DNA from: Cyclobacteriaceae bacterium
GTDB lineage: Bacteria; Bacteroidota; Bacteroidia; Cytophagales; Cyclobacteriaceae
Assembly (NCBI GenBank): GCA_020832305.1
Contig: JAFIEV010000081.1
Span: 1 to 57,322 of the forward strand
Direction: 5' to 3'
Length of the DNA: 57,322 nt
Positions 43,816-52,425 of the stretch are shown here, in pieces. Within the stretch, counting starts at the first letter, position 1; every line of letters starts with the position of its first letter. Both the position numbers and the translations under genes were made by a program. The notes beneath the pieces were generated by a model. The model saw nothing but the letters and a program-made list of their open reading frames with translations, did no database searches and was not told where the DNA came from.

Positions 43816-45240
43816 TTACAGCAATGTTGTCGGGCAAACGTAATCGCTGATGTTGAACTTTCCTGAGTCTTTGATGTCTTTAAATCCTCCTTTAATATCT
43901 ATCAGGTTATCATATCCGCGTGCTTTTAGAATAGATGCAAAAATCATTGATCTATATCCACCGGCGCAATGCACATAATAAGTCTTGTTCTTATTAACGG
44001 CGCTCATATTTTGATTGATGTAATCCAGTGGCACATTTTCTGCGCCAATGACATGTTCGCTGTTATATTCACTTGCTTTGCGAACGTCGAGTATGTTAAG
44101 CTCTGGGCCTTCGTTGATTTTGGCGGCAAGTTCATCAACCGAAACAGAGGTAATGATATCTACTTCATGCCCTTCGTTTTTCCATGCTTCAAAACCTCCC
44201 TTTAAATAACCCAAGGTATGGTCATAGCCTACCCTGGCTAAGCGGGTAACAACCTCTTCTTCCCTGCCTTCATCTGCTATAATAAGAATTTCCTGTTTCA
44301 CATCAGGTATAAGTGTGCCTACCCAAACTGCAAAGCTGCCATCTATCCCAATATTAATTGAGTTGGGTATAAAACCCTGGGTAAAGGTTTGAGGTGCGCG
44401 GGTATCCAGTACCACAGCCCCGGTTTCGTTGGCAGCTGCTTCAAATTCGGTTGGGGACAATGCCCGTTGCCCTTTTTCAAGGATGCTATCTATGCTGTCA
44501 TAGCCCTGTATATTGAGCATAACATTCTGTGGGAAATATCCCGGAGGTGGAGTAAGTCCCGTAAGCACTTCTTTAACAAATTCTTCACGTGACATATCAG
44601 CACGCAGGGCGTAATTGGTTTTTTTCTGATTGCCGAGTGTGTCGGTGGTTTCCTTACTCATGTTTTTTCCGCAGGCGCTACCTGCACCATGCGCCGGATA
44701 AACGATAAGTTCGTCACTCAAAGGCATAATTTTATTTCTTAGCGAATCGAACAAATGACTGGCGAGTTTTTCCTGTGTAAGATCAGCTATTACCTTCTGC
44801 GCCAGGTCAGGACGGCCGACATCGCCAATAAACAAAGTATCACCGGTAAAAATACCGTGTTCTTTTCCATCCTCGTCAATAAGCAAGAAACAGGCGCTTT
44901 CCATGGTATGTCCCGGGGTATGTAAAACTTTAATGGAAGCATTTCCGAGTTGAAAAACCTGATTATCTTCAGCCACGATTGCATCAAAGCCCATTTTCAT
45001 GCCTGTAGGACCAAAAACAATAGATGCCCCTGTCTTTTTAGCCAAATCGACGTGCCCTGATACAAAGTCGGCATGAAAATGAGTTTCAAATACATACTTA
45101 ATCTTAGCATTTCTGGCTTCAGCCTTTTTAATGTAGGGATCTACCTCCCTTAATGGGTCAATAATGGCAGCTTCTCCATCTGATTCAATGTAGTAGGCTC
45201 CCTGAGCCAGACATCCGGTATAAATCTGTTCTACAAGCAT
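43816..45240 (-). CDS. Persulfide dioxygenase-like MBL-fold protein fused to two rhodanese domains
   Basis: A 474-residue protein. The metallo-beta-lactamase domain is at ~1-240 with THFHADFVSGH (H54, H56, D58), H111 in TPGHTMES and D134 in FTGDTLF. This is the ETHE1-type iron site that oxidises glutathione or other persulfide to sulfite. The first rhodanese domain (~255-365) has D333 (IIADEGREEE) where the active cysteine should be, so it is inactive. The second (~375-470) keeps the cysteine (YYVHCAGGYRS, C435) and should transfer sulfane sulfur. A thioredoxin gene lies 79 bases upstream on the same strand, a natural reductant partner. Together they suggest sulfide/persulfide detoxification. 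Confidence 0.92.
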   Translation of the reverse strand: MLVEQIYTGCLAQGAYYIESDGEAAIIDPLREVDPYIKKAEARNAKIKYVFETHFHADFVSGHVDLAKKTGASIVFGPTGMKMGFDAIVAEDNQVFQLGNASIKVLHTPGHTMESACFLLIDEDGKEHGIFTGDTLFIGDVGRPDLAQKVIADLTQEKLASHLFDSLRNKIMPLSDELIVYPAHGAGSACGKNMSKETTDTLGNQKKTNYALRADMSREEFVKEVLTGLTPPPGYFPQNVMLNIQGYDSIDSILEKGQRALSPTEFEAAANETGAVVLDTRAPQTFTQGFIPNSINIGIDGSFAVWVGTLIPDVKQEILIIADEGREEEVVTRLARVGYDHTLGYLKGGFEAWKNEGHEVDIITSVSVDELAAKINEGPELNILDVRKASEYNSEHVIGAENVPLDYINQNMSAVNKNKTYYVHCAGGYRSMIFASILKARGYDNLIDIKGGFKDIKDSGKFNISDYVCPTTLL

Positions 45241-45306
45241 AATGTTTATGTGTTTTTGATTTGAAATATGGATTTATGTAAAAATAAATTATGATGACCA
45301 ATCAAC

Positions 45307-45326
45307 TATATGACTTTTGTCACATA
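45307..45326 (-). promoter_or_regulatory. CRP/FNR-like palindrome at trx stop codon
   Basis: TATATGAC-TTTT-GTCACATA: the arms match with one mismatch. It overlaps the thioredoxin stop and lies upstream of the persulfide dioxygenase gene. A related TGTGA-N6-TCACT word lies at 45861-45876. Confidence 0.35.
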
Positions 45327-45655
45327 GAAAAATCTGCTTTTCTGTGGTCTGCAAATTTTTCAATAATACCCACCAGTTGGTTAGCGCGTATTACTCCGGA
45401 TTGACGCCAAAGTATTTTTCCTTGCTGGAATAAAATCAAAGTTGGCACGCCCCTAACCTGATATTTCGAGGCTGCTACCGGGTTTTTGTCAACATCTACC
45501 TTAACAACTTTTACCCTATCGCCCATACGTTTAGATACCTCCTCTAATTCAGGTTGCATCATTTTGCAGGGGCCGCACCAGGTAGCGAAAAAATCAACCA
45601 ATATTGGTTTTGAACCTTGTATCAGCTGCGTGAAGGTTTGTGCTTTTGATTTCAT
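45320..45655 (-). CDS. trxA: Thioredoxin
   Basis: A 111-residue protein; the start at 45655 gives the normal thioredoxin length, while the longer frame adds a hydrophobic leader without a clear cleavage site. It has the active-site WCGPC (C27, C30), KVVKVDVDKNPVAASKYQV and the cis-proline loop VRGVPTLILF. It reduces protein disulfides, and here probably also persulfides formed by the neighbouring rhodanese protein. An alternative reading with the extra N-terminus (start 45697) would place it at the membrane; I think this less likely. Confidence 0.92.
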   Translation of the reverse strand: MKSKAQTFTQLIQGSKPILVDFFATWCGPCKMMQPELEEVSKRMGDRVKVVKVDVDKNPVAASKYQVRGVPTLILFQQGKILWRQSGVIRANQLVGIIEKFADHRKADFSM

Positions 45656-46003
45656 AATACTTTTTATAATTAACACAAAAATGAAATGATGCCACAAAAC
45701 TAAATTTGTCAGACTGAAACATCAGTAATTTATGTCACACAAGAAACATTTTGTAAAAAAAAACATAAATACCGACAAACATATTGTGTAAACACAATCT
45801 GCTTAAGAAATCCACACCTATCACTATCTGGCAGTGGTACTTTAAAAGTTTTTTTTGCCTTGTGACAATTATCACTGAGTCTGAACCCCCATAATCATCA
45901 TTTTTGCGTTGTAATTAGTACCTGGCAGTTTATGCCCTGATGTTGGAAGCTTCTCTTACACGGGCGTAAAGCTTTACTTCTCTATTATTACAATGGATCA
46001 TTT
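45656..46003. promoter_or_regulatory. Divergent regulatory region, trxA / SulP
   Basis: A 348-bp gap between divergent genes. It holds ATTGTGT-AA-ACACAAT (45783-45798, perfect 7-bp arms) and TGTGACAATTATCACT (45861-45876), which matches a CRP/FNR-family box with one changed end base. Further TGTCACA words occur near 45735. These fit shared control by a CRP/FNR-type regulator; no regulator gene is in the window. Confidence 0.45.
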
Positions 46004-47755
46004 ATGAAGACAATAAAAAAAGGATATCTTAACCGCTTTTTTCCAGTATTTACCTGGGCCACAGAATACAAACAAGAATTCCTGAAGGGTGATATTTCGG
46101 CCGGGTTAACGGTAGGTATCATGTTGATTCCCCAAGGCATGGCCTATGCATTACTGGCCGGTCTTGAACCTATACACGGCTTGTATGCTGTAACCGTGCC
46201 ATTAATTTTATATGCACTGTTTGGAACTTCCAGGCAATTGGCCGTTGGGCCGGTTGCGATGGTTTCACTGCTTACAGCGGCAGGTATTGGAGCACTTTCT
46301 CCGGAAACCCCTCAATTATATTTACTATATGCATTAACCATTGCATTTCTGGTCGGAATAATACAAGCCGGCATGGGATTGCTCAGGCTTGGGTTTCTGG
46401 TTAATTTTATCTCACATCCTGTTATCAGTGGTTTTACCTCTGCTGCTGCTATAATCATAGGTTTGTCTCAAATCAAACATCTTTTCAGGATTAACCTACC
46501 GAGAAGTGAACATGTACAGGATATGTTAATAGCTATCTATTATAACATTGCTGATATTCACTGGATAACATTTATTATCGGTATCGCCGGGATCATAATA
46601 ATTAAATACGGAAAAAAGATCCACAATGCCATTCCAACGCCCCTCGTGGCGGTGGTTCTGGGTATATTAGCCGTTCATTTTTTCAATCTTTCCGAATTGG
46701 GGGTCAGTATAGTTGGCGTCGTTCCTGAAGGCTTACCTACATTTTCTTCTCCTTCATTTAATATGGATACATGGAAGACCTTAATGCCTATTGCAGCTAC
46801 CATTGCCTTCGTAGGATTTGCCGAGAGTTACGCCATAGCCAAAACCATACAATCAAAACACAAATCCTATAAACTCGATCCTAATCAGGAACTGATAGGT
46901 CTGGGCATGGCAAATTTTGGTGCTGCATTTTTTCAGGGATATCCTGTAACAGGAGGTTTTTCAAGGACCGCGGTAAATGATCAGGCCGGAGCAAAAACAG
47001 CTCTTGCTTCTATTATCAGTGCATTGCTTATAATATTTACCTTGCTGTTTCTCACTGAACTTTTTTACAACCTGCCCAATGCCATACTGGCTGCTGTGGT
47101 GTTGGTAGCTGTATCGGGTCTGGTAAATGTAAAAGAACCCTTTGAACTATGGAAAAAAGACAAATCCGATTTTGCAATGCTTATATCCACATTTCTAATT
47201 ACCCTTACCCTGGGCATAGAAACAGGTATAATTGCGGGTATGGTACTTTCTCTGGTAATGGTAATATACAGAGCTTCCCGCCCGCATATGGCCAGATTGG
47301 GTAGAGTACCTGGCACCAATGTATACAGAAATATCAAAAGATTTAAAAACCTTGAAATGCGCAAGGAGGTCATAATGGTACGTATAGATGGGCCTATATA
47401 TTTTGCAAACATCGATTTTATCATTGAAAAACTCAACAGATGGATAGCTGAAGACATGGATGAACTTAAAATGGTCATTCTCAATATGGAAAGTATTATC
47501 AGCATAGATAGCACCGGAGCGCATGTACTAAATGAATGGATTATCGACCGCCGAAAAGAAGGACTCGATGTTTGCATGAGTGGTGCTAAGGGTCCTGTAA
47601 GAGATGCTTTGAACCGATGGGGCATTATTGAATGTCTGGGTACAGACCATGTATTCATCGATTCTGATCAGGCCATGAGCTTTTTAGACAAAGCCGGTAA
47701 TCTGAATGAGGTAGAAAAAATGCGAATATATGCCATTCAAACCGATAAAAATTAA
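46004..47755 (+). CDS. SulP-family anion transporter with STAS domain
   Basis: A 583-residue inner-membrane carrier with the SLC26/SulP signature (AGLTVGIMLIPQGMAYALLAGLEPIHGLY begins at about residue 33). Next come 12-14 membrane helices to ~420, with GFTSAAAIIIGLSQIKHLF and QGYPVTGGFSRTAVNDQAGAKT. The cytosolic STAS domain is at ~440-560 (ILNMESIISIDSTGAHVLNE). SulP proteins carry sulfate, bicarbonate or other anions. The carbonic anhydrase gene starts 6 bases downstream, which favours bicarbonate here; the divergent sulfur genes make sulfate or sulfite also possible. Confidence 0.93.
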   Translation: MKTIKKGYLNRFFPVFTWATEYKQEFLKGDISAGLTVGIMLIPQGMAYALLAGLEPIHGLYAVTVPLILYALFGTSRQLAVGPVAMVSLLTAAGIGALSPETPQLYLLYALTIAFLVGIIQAGMGLLRLGFLVNFISHPVISGFTSAAAIIIGLSQIKHLFRINLPRSEHVQDMLIAIYYNIADIHWITFIIGIAGIIIIKYGKKIHNAIPTPLVAVVLGILAVHFFNLSELGVSIVGVVPEGLPTFSSPSFNMDTWKTLMPIAATIAFVGFAESYAIAKTIQSKHKSYKLDPNQELIGLGMANFGAAFFQGYPVTGGFSRTAVNDQAGAKTALASIISALLIIFTLLFLTELFYNLPNAILAAVVLVAVSGLVNVKEPFELWKKDKSDFAMLISTFLITLTLGIETGIIAGMVLSLVMVIYRASRPHMARLGRVPGTNVYRNIKRFKNLEMRKEVIMVRIDGPIYFANIDFIIEKLNRWIAEDMDELKMVILNMESIISIDSTGAHVLNEWIIDRRKEGLDVCMSGAKGPVRDALNRWGIIECLGTDHVFIDSDQAMSFLDKAGNLNEVEKMRIYAIQTDKN

Positions 47756-47761
47756 CAGATA

Positions 47762-48388
47762 ATGTGCGCAGTTTCATCCATAGATCAATTTCTAAGCAAT
47801 AATAAAAACTGGGTTCGTGAGGTATTGAAAACCGAACAACACTATTTTGAAAATCTCGCCAAGGGACAACAACCTATTGCCCTTCTTTTGGGATGTTCAG
47901 ACAGCAGGGTCTCACCATCAAAAGTGCTGGGGGCCGGACTGGGAGAGTTATTTATTCACCGCAATATTGCCAATGTGGTAGCACATTCCGATCTGAATTT
48001 TCTATCCGTATTTCAGTATGCCATTCATGTTTTGAAAATACGAAATGTAATCATCTATGGACATTATGGCTGTGGGGGCATTCAGGCAGCGCTTGGGAAA
48101 CAATCAAATGGCCTTATAGACAACTGGCTTGCCAATGTACAGGACGTAATTAAATGTAACGCAAATGAATTGTCGCAAATAAAAACAGAAGAAGAAAAAG
48201 TAAATCGCCTGGTTGAACTCAATGTAATGGCTCAAATGGAAAACCTCAGACAAACCTCTGTATTCAGACAAGCTCTGGAAGAAGGAATAGAAATAAATCT
48301 ACACGGCTGGGTTTTTGATATGTCAACAGGACAGGTTTTAAACCTGAAGAAAGAAAATATTGATGTTTTTAACCTGCCTGCAGAATAA
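47762..48388 (+). CDS. Beta-class carbonic anhydrase
   Basis: A 208-residue zinc enzyme interconverting CO2 and bicarbonate. Zinc ligands C45 (LLGCSDSRV, with D47-R49 as the gating pair), H101 and C104 (YGHYGCGGIQAAL). The HGWVFDMSTGQVLNL ending is typical of the clade with E. coli Can. It is coupled to the SulP gene (gap of 6 bases), a pairing known in many bacteria, where transport and hydration of bicarbonate work together. PEP carboxylase (40052) is a likely user of the product. Confidence 0.95.
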   Translation: MCAVSSIDQFLSNNKNWVREVLKTEQHYFENLAKGQQPIALLLGCSDSRVSPSKVLGAGLGELFIHRNIANVVAHSDLNFLSVFQYAIHVLKIRNVIIYGHYGCGGIQAALGKQSNGLIDNWLANVQDVIKCNANELSQIKTEEEKVNRLVELNVMAQMENLRQTSVFRQALEEGIEINLHGWVFDMSTGQVLNLKKENIDVFNLPAE

Positions 48389-48497
48389 CTGATTGGTCTT
48401 AGAATTTTTTTAACTACGAAGACACGATGACACAAATTGAAAAAGAGTTGTTACTTTAAAAGAAATAAAGCCCTCTTAAATTTTAGTACCCTGGTGC

Positions 48498-48530
48498 CTT
48501 TGTGGTTTTAATATTTTTTGAACCACAAAG
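48498..48530. repeat. CTTTGTGGTT inverted repeat
   Basis: The 10-bp arms CTTTGTGGTT (48498-48507) and AACCACAAAG (48521-48530) are perfect complements. Additional half-words (GACACGATGACACAAA, GACACTAAGTCACAAAG) surround them. A very common intergenic repeat type in this phylum; it may also terminate the convergent carbonic anhydrase and TrpB-like genes. Confidence 0.6.
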
Positions 48531-48573
48531 ACACTAAGTCACAAAGTAGCTTTACAAGCTCTGGTTTTGTTCA

Positions 48574-49944
48574 TTAAACTGAGGGAAAGCCCTCTAACTC
48601 TTTTAATCCGGAAGTCAGTTCCTCTTTTGTGAGGTAATGGTCCTGGAGTTTTCCATCGAAATAATCCTGATAGGCCTGCATATCGAGATGGCCATGGCCG
48701 CATAGGTTAAATAAAATGGTTTTTGATTTTCCTTCTTCTTTGGCAACAAGGGCTTCCCTTATGGCTTGAGCGATGCCGTGATTTGCTTCAGGAGCGGCAA
48801 CTATTCCTTCGGTTCTGGCGAAAGTAATACCTGCCTCAAAACATTCCAGTTGTTGTAAGGCAACCGCTTCAATAAGTCCATCTTTCAACAGCTGACTACA
48901 TAAAACACTGGCACCATGGTATCTCAGTCCGCCTGCATGAATGGCAGCAGGCCTGAAATTATGACCCAAGGTATACATCGGCAACAAAGGAGTATAGCCG
49001 GCTGAATCCCCAAAATCATACCTGAACTCTCCCTGAGTCAATTTCGGGCAGGATGCCGGTTCTACAGCTACACATCTAATATTACTGCCATTCTTAAATT
49101 TATGTCGTAAAAATGGAAAGGATATGCCTGCAAAATTAGAGCCTCCGCCAAGTGGGGCTATGACTACATCCGGGAAATCTCCTGCTTTTTCTAACTGTAT
49201 CAAACATTCCTCACCAATAATGGTCTGATGCATAAGTACATGGTTCAGTACACTTCCGAGGGCATATTTGGTGTGTTCATCCTGTACGGCACATTCAATG
49301 GCTTCAGAAATGGCGATACCCAGACTACCCGGCGTATCAGGATCTGAAGCCAAAATATTACGACCTGCCTGGGTGCGGTCTGATGGAGATGGATAAACAT
49401 TGGCACCGAAAGCATTTATCATTGCCCTGCGATAGGGTTTTTGATCATAGCTGATTCTAACCATATATACATCGCATTCAATGCCAAACATCTGGCATGC
49501 AATACTCAGGGCCGTACCCCACTGCCCGGCACCGGTTTCAGTAGTGATTTTTTTTACACCTTCCTGCTTACTGTAATAGGCCTGTGCAACTGCTGTATTG
49601 GTTTTATGCGAACCACTGGGGCTCACTCCCTCATATTTGTAATAAATTTTTGCCGGCGTATCGAGAAACTTTTCAAGTCTCCTGGCCCTGTAAAGTGGTG
49701 TAGGCCTCCAGATTTTATAAATATCCCTTACTTCATCGGGTATTTCTACAAATTGCTCCTGAGATACTTCCTGTAAAATGAGCCCCATAGGAAACAATGG
49801 CGCGAGATCATCTGGCCCCACCGGTTGTTTTGTCCCCGGATGTAATGGGGGTAAGGTTGGATTGGGCATATCTGCCTGAATATTGTACCAATGGGTTGGG
49901 ATTTCATTTTCCGATAATAAAATTTTATTCAATGACGCTGACAT
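48574..49944 (-). CDS. trpB2: Tryptophan synthase beta chain, TrpB2 type
   Basis: A 456-residue PLP enzyme. The PLP lysine is K114 in [17 protein letters not shown]; it also has [16 protein letters not shown], the phosphate-binding [11 protein letters not shown] and the late motif [19 protein letters not shown]. Its length and N-terminal extension (about 60 residues beyond the TrpB1 core) mark the TrpB2 subgroup. These act without stable binding to TrpA, in tryptophan synthesis or indole recycling with serine. No other trp gene is in the window. Confidence 0.94.
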   Translation of the reverse strand: MSASLNKILLSENEIPTHWYNIQADMPNPTLPPLHPGTKQPVGPDDLAPLFPMGLILQEVSQEQFVEIPDEVRDIYKIWRPTPLYRARRLEKFLDTPAKIYYKYEGVSPSGSHKTNTAVAQAYYSKQEGVKKITTETGAGQWGTALSIACQMFGIECDVYMVRISYDQKPYRRAMINAFGANVYPSPSDRTQAGRNILASDPDTPGSLGIAISEAIECAVQDEHTKYALGSVLNHVLMHQTIIGEECLIQLEKAGDFPDVVIAPLGGGSNFAGISFPFLRHKFKNGSNIRCVAVEPASCPKLTQGEFRYDFGDSAGYTPLLPMYTLGHNFRPAAIHAGGLRYHGASVLCSQLLKDGLIEAVALQQLECFEAGITFARTEGIVAAPEANHGIAQAIREALVAKEEGKSKTILFNLCGHGHLDMQAYQDYFDGKLQDHYLTKEELTSGLKELEGFPSV

Positions 49945-50043
49945 AATAATTGGTGTAGTTAAAGATTTCTATTCGTTTCACAAGACTTTCCTGTATTATA
50001 TCCCGAAAGGTTAAAAAAGGACTAAGCCGGACGAAAATAAGAA

Positions 50044-50098
50044 AGGATTGATTAAAACCAAACACCTGTATGGTGAAACATGGTTAGTAATCAATCCT
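50044..50098 (-). repeat. Inverted repeat downstream of the ACP-like gene
   Basis: The 11-bp arms AGGATTGATTA (50044-50054) and TAATCAATCCT (50088-50098) are perfect complements with a 33-base loop, in the 210-bp gap between the ACP-like stop and the trpB2 start. Confidence 0.4.
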
Positions 50099-50154
50099 GA
50101 TTTATTATGTCGTATTAAAGAAAGCTAACTTCTTACTAATTCAAGAAGCTTATT

Positions 50155-50403
50155 TTATGTTTGAGGTTTAACCAAAAGATTTACCAGATCAATTGGTCGC
50201 TCAATTTGTAAAAGCTGCTCATCGTCGAGATCTACTTGTAATTCATTTTCTAAATCATAAATCATATTTGACAGATACATAGCACTCACTTCCAGGTCTT
50301 TATTGAAAGATTTATGCTTTAATTCAGCGAAAGGAGACATACCGTAACGATAAAAACCTTCTATAATCCTTCGGATTTTGCCAAAATTGTTTTGTATTTC
50401 CAT
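50155..50403 (-). CDS. Small acyl-carrier-protein-like protein, attachment serine doubtful
   Basis: An 82-residue acidic helical protein. The second half (MIYDLENELQVDLDDEQL, then a final hydrophobic helix IDLVNLLVK) matches helices II-IV of acyl carrier proteins. When aligned on that, the phosphopantetheine serine position falls on A41 (with S40 next to it) and the DSL motif is absent. It may be an ACP fold without a prosthetic group or a protein of another family with similar helices. It is 210 bases upstream of trpB2 on the same strand, with no fatty-acid genes near. Function unknown. Confidence 0.6.
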   Translation of the reverse strand: MEIQNNFGKIRRIIEGFYRYGMSPFAELKHKSFNKDLEVSAMYLSNMIYDLENELQVDLDDEQLLQIERPIDLVNLLVKPQT

Positions 50404-50712
50404 TTTAAGTTTATTTGGTGTTGAGTGATTAAATGCTATACTTCTATTTGTGCAACAATAATAGAGCCATATTTCGTTCCATCATTACCTGTTTTAAAAA
50501 AATATTTTTATAGTCTTGTAATCAATGGTAAGAACGCCTTTGTCTCCAATATAGTTTTAACACTTTGCCAAATGGCAGATTATATTTACTAAAAGGTGTT
50601 TTGTCGGGATGAGTGGCACAAGGATTTCTTTTATTGCATGAAGGGAGGCCTTATATTTGTTTTTAAGCTATTAACAGAAAATTAAACATGAATTTCATTA
50701 ATTAAATTCAGG
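50404..50712. other. Divergent gap, ACP-like gene / sulfatase
   Basis: About 310 bp, AT-rich; presumed promoters of the two divergent genes. I see no clear repeat or RNA structure. Confidence 0.5.
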
Positions 50713-52095
50713 ATGCGATCATTTATTTTTATGCTTTTAACAACCGGGCTAATTTCTTGCGGAAAAAATGCTATACGCGAGACATTAACTGATCAACAAC
50801 CCAATATACTTGTAATACTTACTGATGATCAAAGTTTTAAGGATTTGGGCTGTTATGGTGCAGAAGACCTCCTCACACCTAACATAGATCAGATTGCCTC
50901 TACCGGGATTCGATTTACACAATTCTATGCTGCCGCACCTGTTTGTTCACCATCCAGGGCTGCCATGATAACCGGAAAGTATAATTACAATGCCGGTGTT
51001 TTTGGAAATGTCCCTCCGCCACATATCGATAGCCTGGGGCGCGGTGGATTGCCTGCAGAGCAAATAACCATGGCAGAGGTATTTAAAGAAGCAGGATACA
51101 GAACGGCACTGATCGGAAAATGGCATCTGGGACATACCCGGGAAAAGCTTCCGAATGCACAGGGTTTTGATTATTTTTTTGGTCATCAGCGGGGTTGCAT
51201 AGATAATTATTCGCATTTCTTTTATTGGAGCGGTCCAAATTTGCACGACCTCTATGAAAATGAAAAAGAGGTTTTTATGGAAGGCTCTTTTTTTGGTGAT
51301 TTAATGGTAGAAAAAATCAAGGCATTTACTTCAAAGCCAATGGATGATCCCTTTTTTATCCTTTGGACTATTAATATGCCTCATTATCCCTACCAGGGTA
51401 AATCAGCATGGCTGGAGTATTATGACAAGCTCAAAACGCCCAGAAAAGAATATAATGCCTTTATTACTACAATGGATGAATTGATCGGTGAGGTGTATGC
51501 TCATCTGAAAACTACAGGTCAGCTAGAAAATACCATAATTGTTTTTCAAACCGATCATGGCCATAGTGTTGAAGAGAGGGCATATTTTGGCGGTGGCGAT
51601 GCCGGTCCCTTTAGCGGGGCTAAATTCAGTATGCTGGAAGGTGGCATTCGAATACCGGCAATAATTTCAATGCCAGGCAAAATCCCTCAGCATGAGGTGC
51701 GTCACCAAATGGCAGCCAGCATAGATTGGTTACCAACACTGGCAGATATTGCTGATATTGAAAATAAGGAAAAATTACTGACCGATGGCAAAAGCCTGAA
51801 AGAGGTAATCATGTCTGCTTCAAGTCCGAGTCCTCATCAAATTTTGCACTGGGCTACCGGAAATCCCGTTGATGGCTCCTACTATTGGGCCGTAAGAAAT
51901 GGAGATTGGAAATTATTAGGCAATCCGAGAGATCCAACCGGTAAATTGAGATTTACAGAGGATGACGCCTTTTATCTGGTTAATCTAAAAATGGATTCAA
52001 CTGAGTCAAAAAACCTTTCGGAAGAATTTCCTGATAAACTTAAGGAACTCAAAGATCTGCACTATAACTGGCTGGAGGGTGTTACAACCAATTAA
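50713..52095 (+). CDS. Sulfatase lipoprotein (S1 family)
   Basis: A 460-residue lipoprotein (LISC, C16). Metal-binding D38-D39 in NILVILTDDQSF, formylglycine site C78-x-P-x-R82 (APVCSPSRAAMITG), ALIGKWHLGH with the active-site lysine and histidine, TINMPHYPYQG and VFQTDHGHSVEE, which give further ligands, and the closing DSTESKNLSEEFPDKL. It removes sulfate from a glycan at the cell envelope. It is the only complete sulfatase in the window, about 22 kb from the PUL and on the other strand, so a role in the same pathway is possible but not shown. The maturase (FGE/anSME) is not in the window. Confidence 0.94.
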   Translation: MRSFIFMLLTTGLISCGKNAIRETLTDQQPNILVILTDDQSFKDLGCYGAEDLLTPNIDQIASTGIRFTQFYAAAPVCSPSRAAMITGKYNYNAGVFGNVPPPHIDSLGRGGLPAEQITMAEVFKEAGYRTALIGKWHLGHTREKLPNAQGFDYFFGHQRGCIDNYSHFFYWSGPNLHDLYENEKEVFMEGSFFGDLMVEKIKAFTSKPMDDPFFILWTINMPHYPYQGKSAWLEYYDKLKTPRKEYNAFITTMDELIGEVYAHLKTTGQLENTIIVFQTDHGHSVEERAYFGGGDAGPFSGAKFSMLEGGIRIPAIISMPGKIPQHEVRHQMAASIDWLPTLADIADIENKEKLLTDGKSLKEVIMSASSPSPHQILHWATGNPVDGSYYWAVRNGDWKLLGNPRDPTGKLRFTEDDAFYLVNLKMDSTESKNLSEEFPDKLKELKDLHYNWLEGVTTN

Positions 52096-52425
52096 TGCAC
52101 TGTTAATTAGCCGTAAAGCCGATAAGTTGAAGAATCGATAAAAAAGAAATTTTTCTAATACTATTTTTTTGGGGAGCAATTCTGAAAATAATTCATCGGT
52201 TTTGGTGTGGTCTGGTTTTGTTCTTTCTTCATTATAAATTCAAGCTTAAGAATACTGTTTTTTTTAGTCTTAAATAAATCAAAAAATTCAGTTAATAATA
52301 TCGCCAGCAAATGAGGCTCAACTATGGTACTTCCCGTGATCCTTAGATAGCCAGATATTTAGATAGCCAAAAAATTAATTTTAAATTTTAATCCTTCGAA
52401 TCGCATTTTTGTTACTCTCCAATAG
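52096..52425. other. Gap before the defence island
   Basis: AT-rich, no gene. A direct repeat of TTAGATAGCCA (52343-52353 and 52359-52369, period 16) lies near the convergent end of the RES-domain gene. It marks the visible change from housekeeping genes to the more AT-rich island. Confidence 0.5.
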
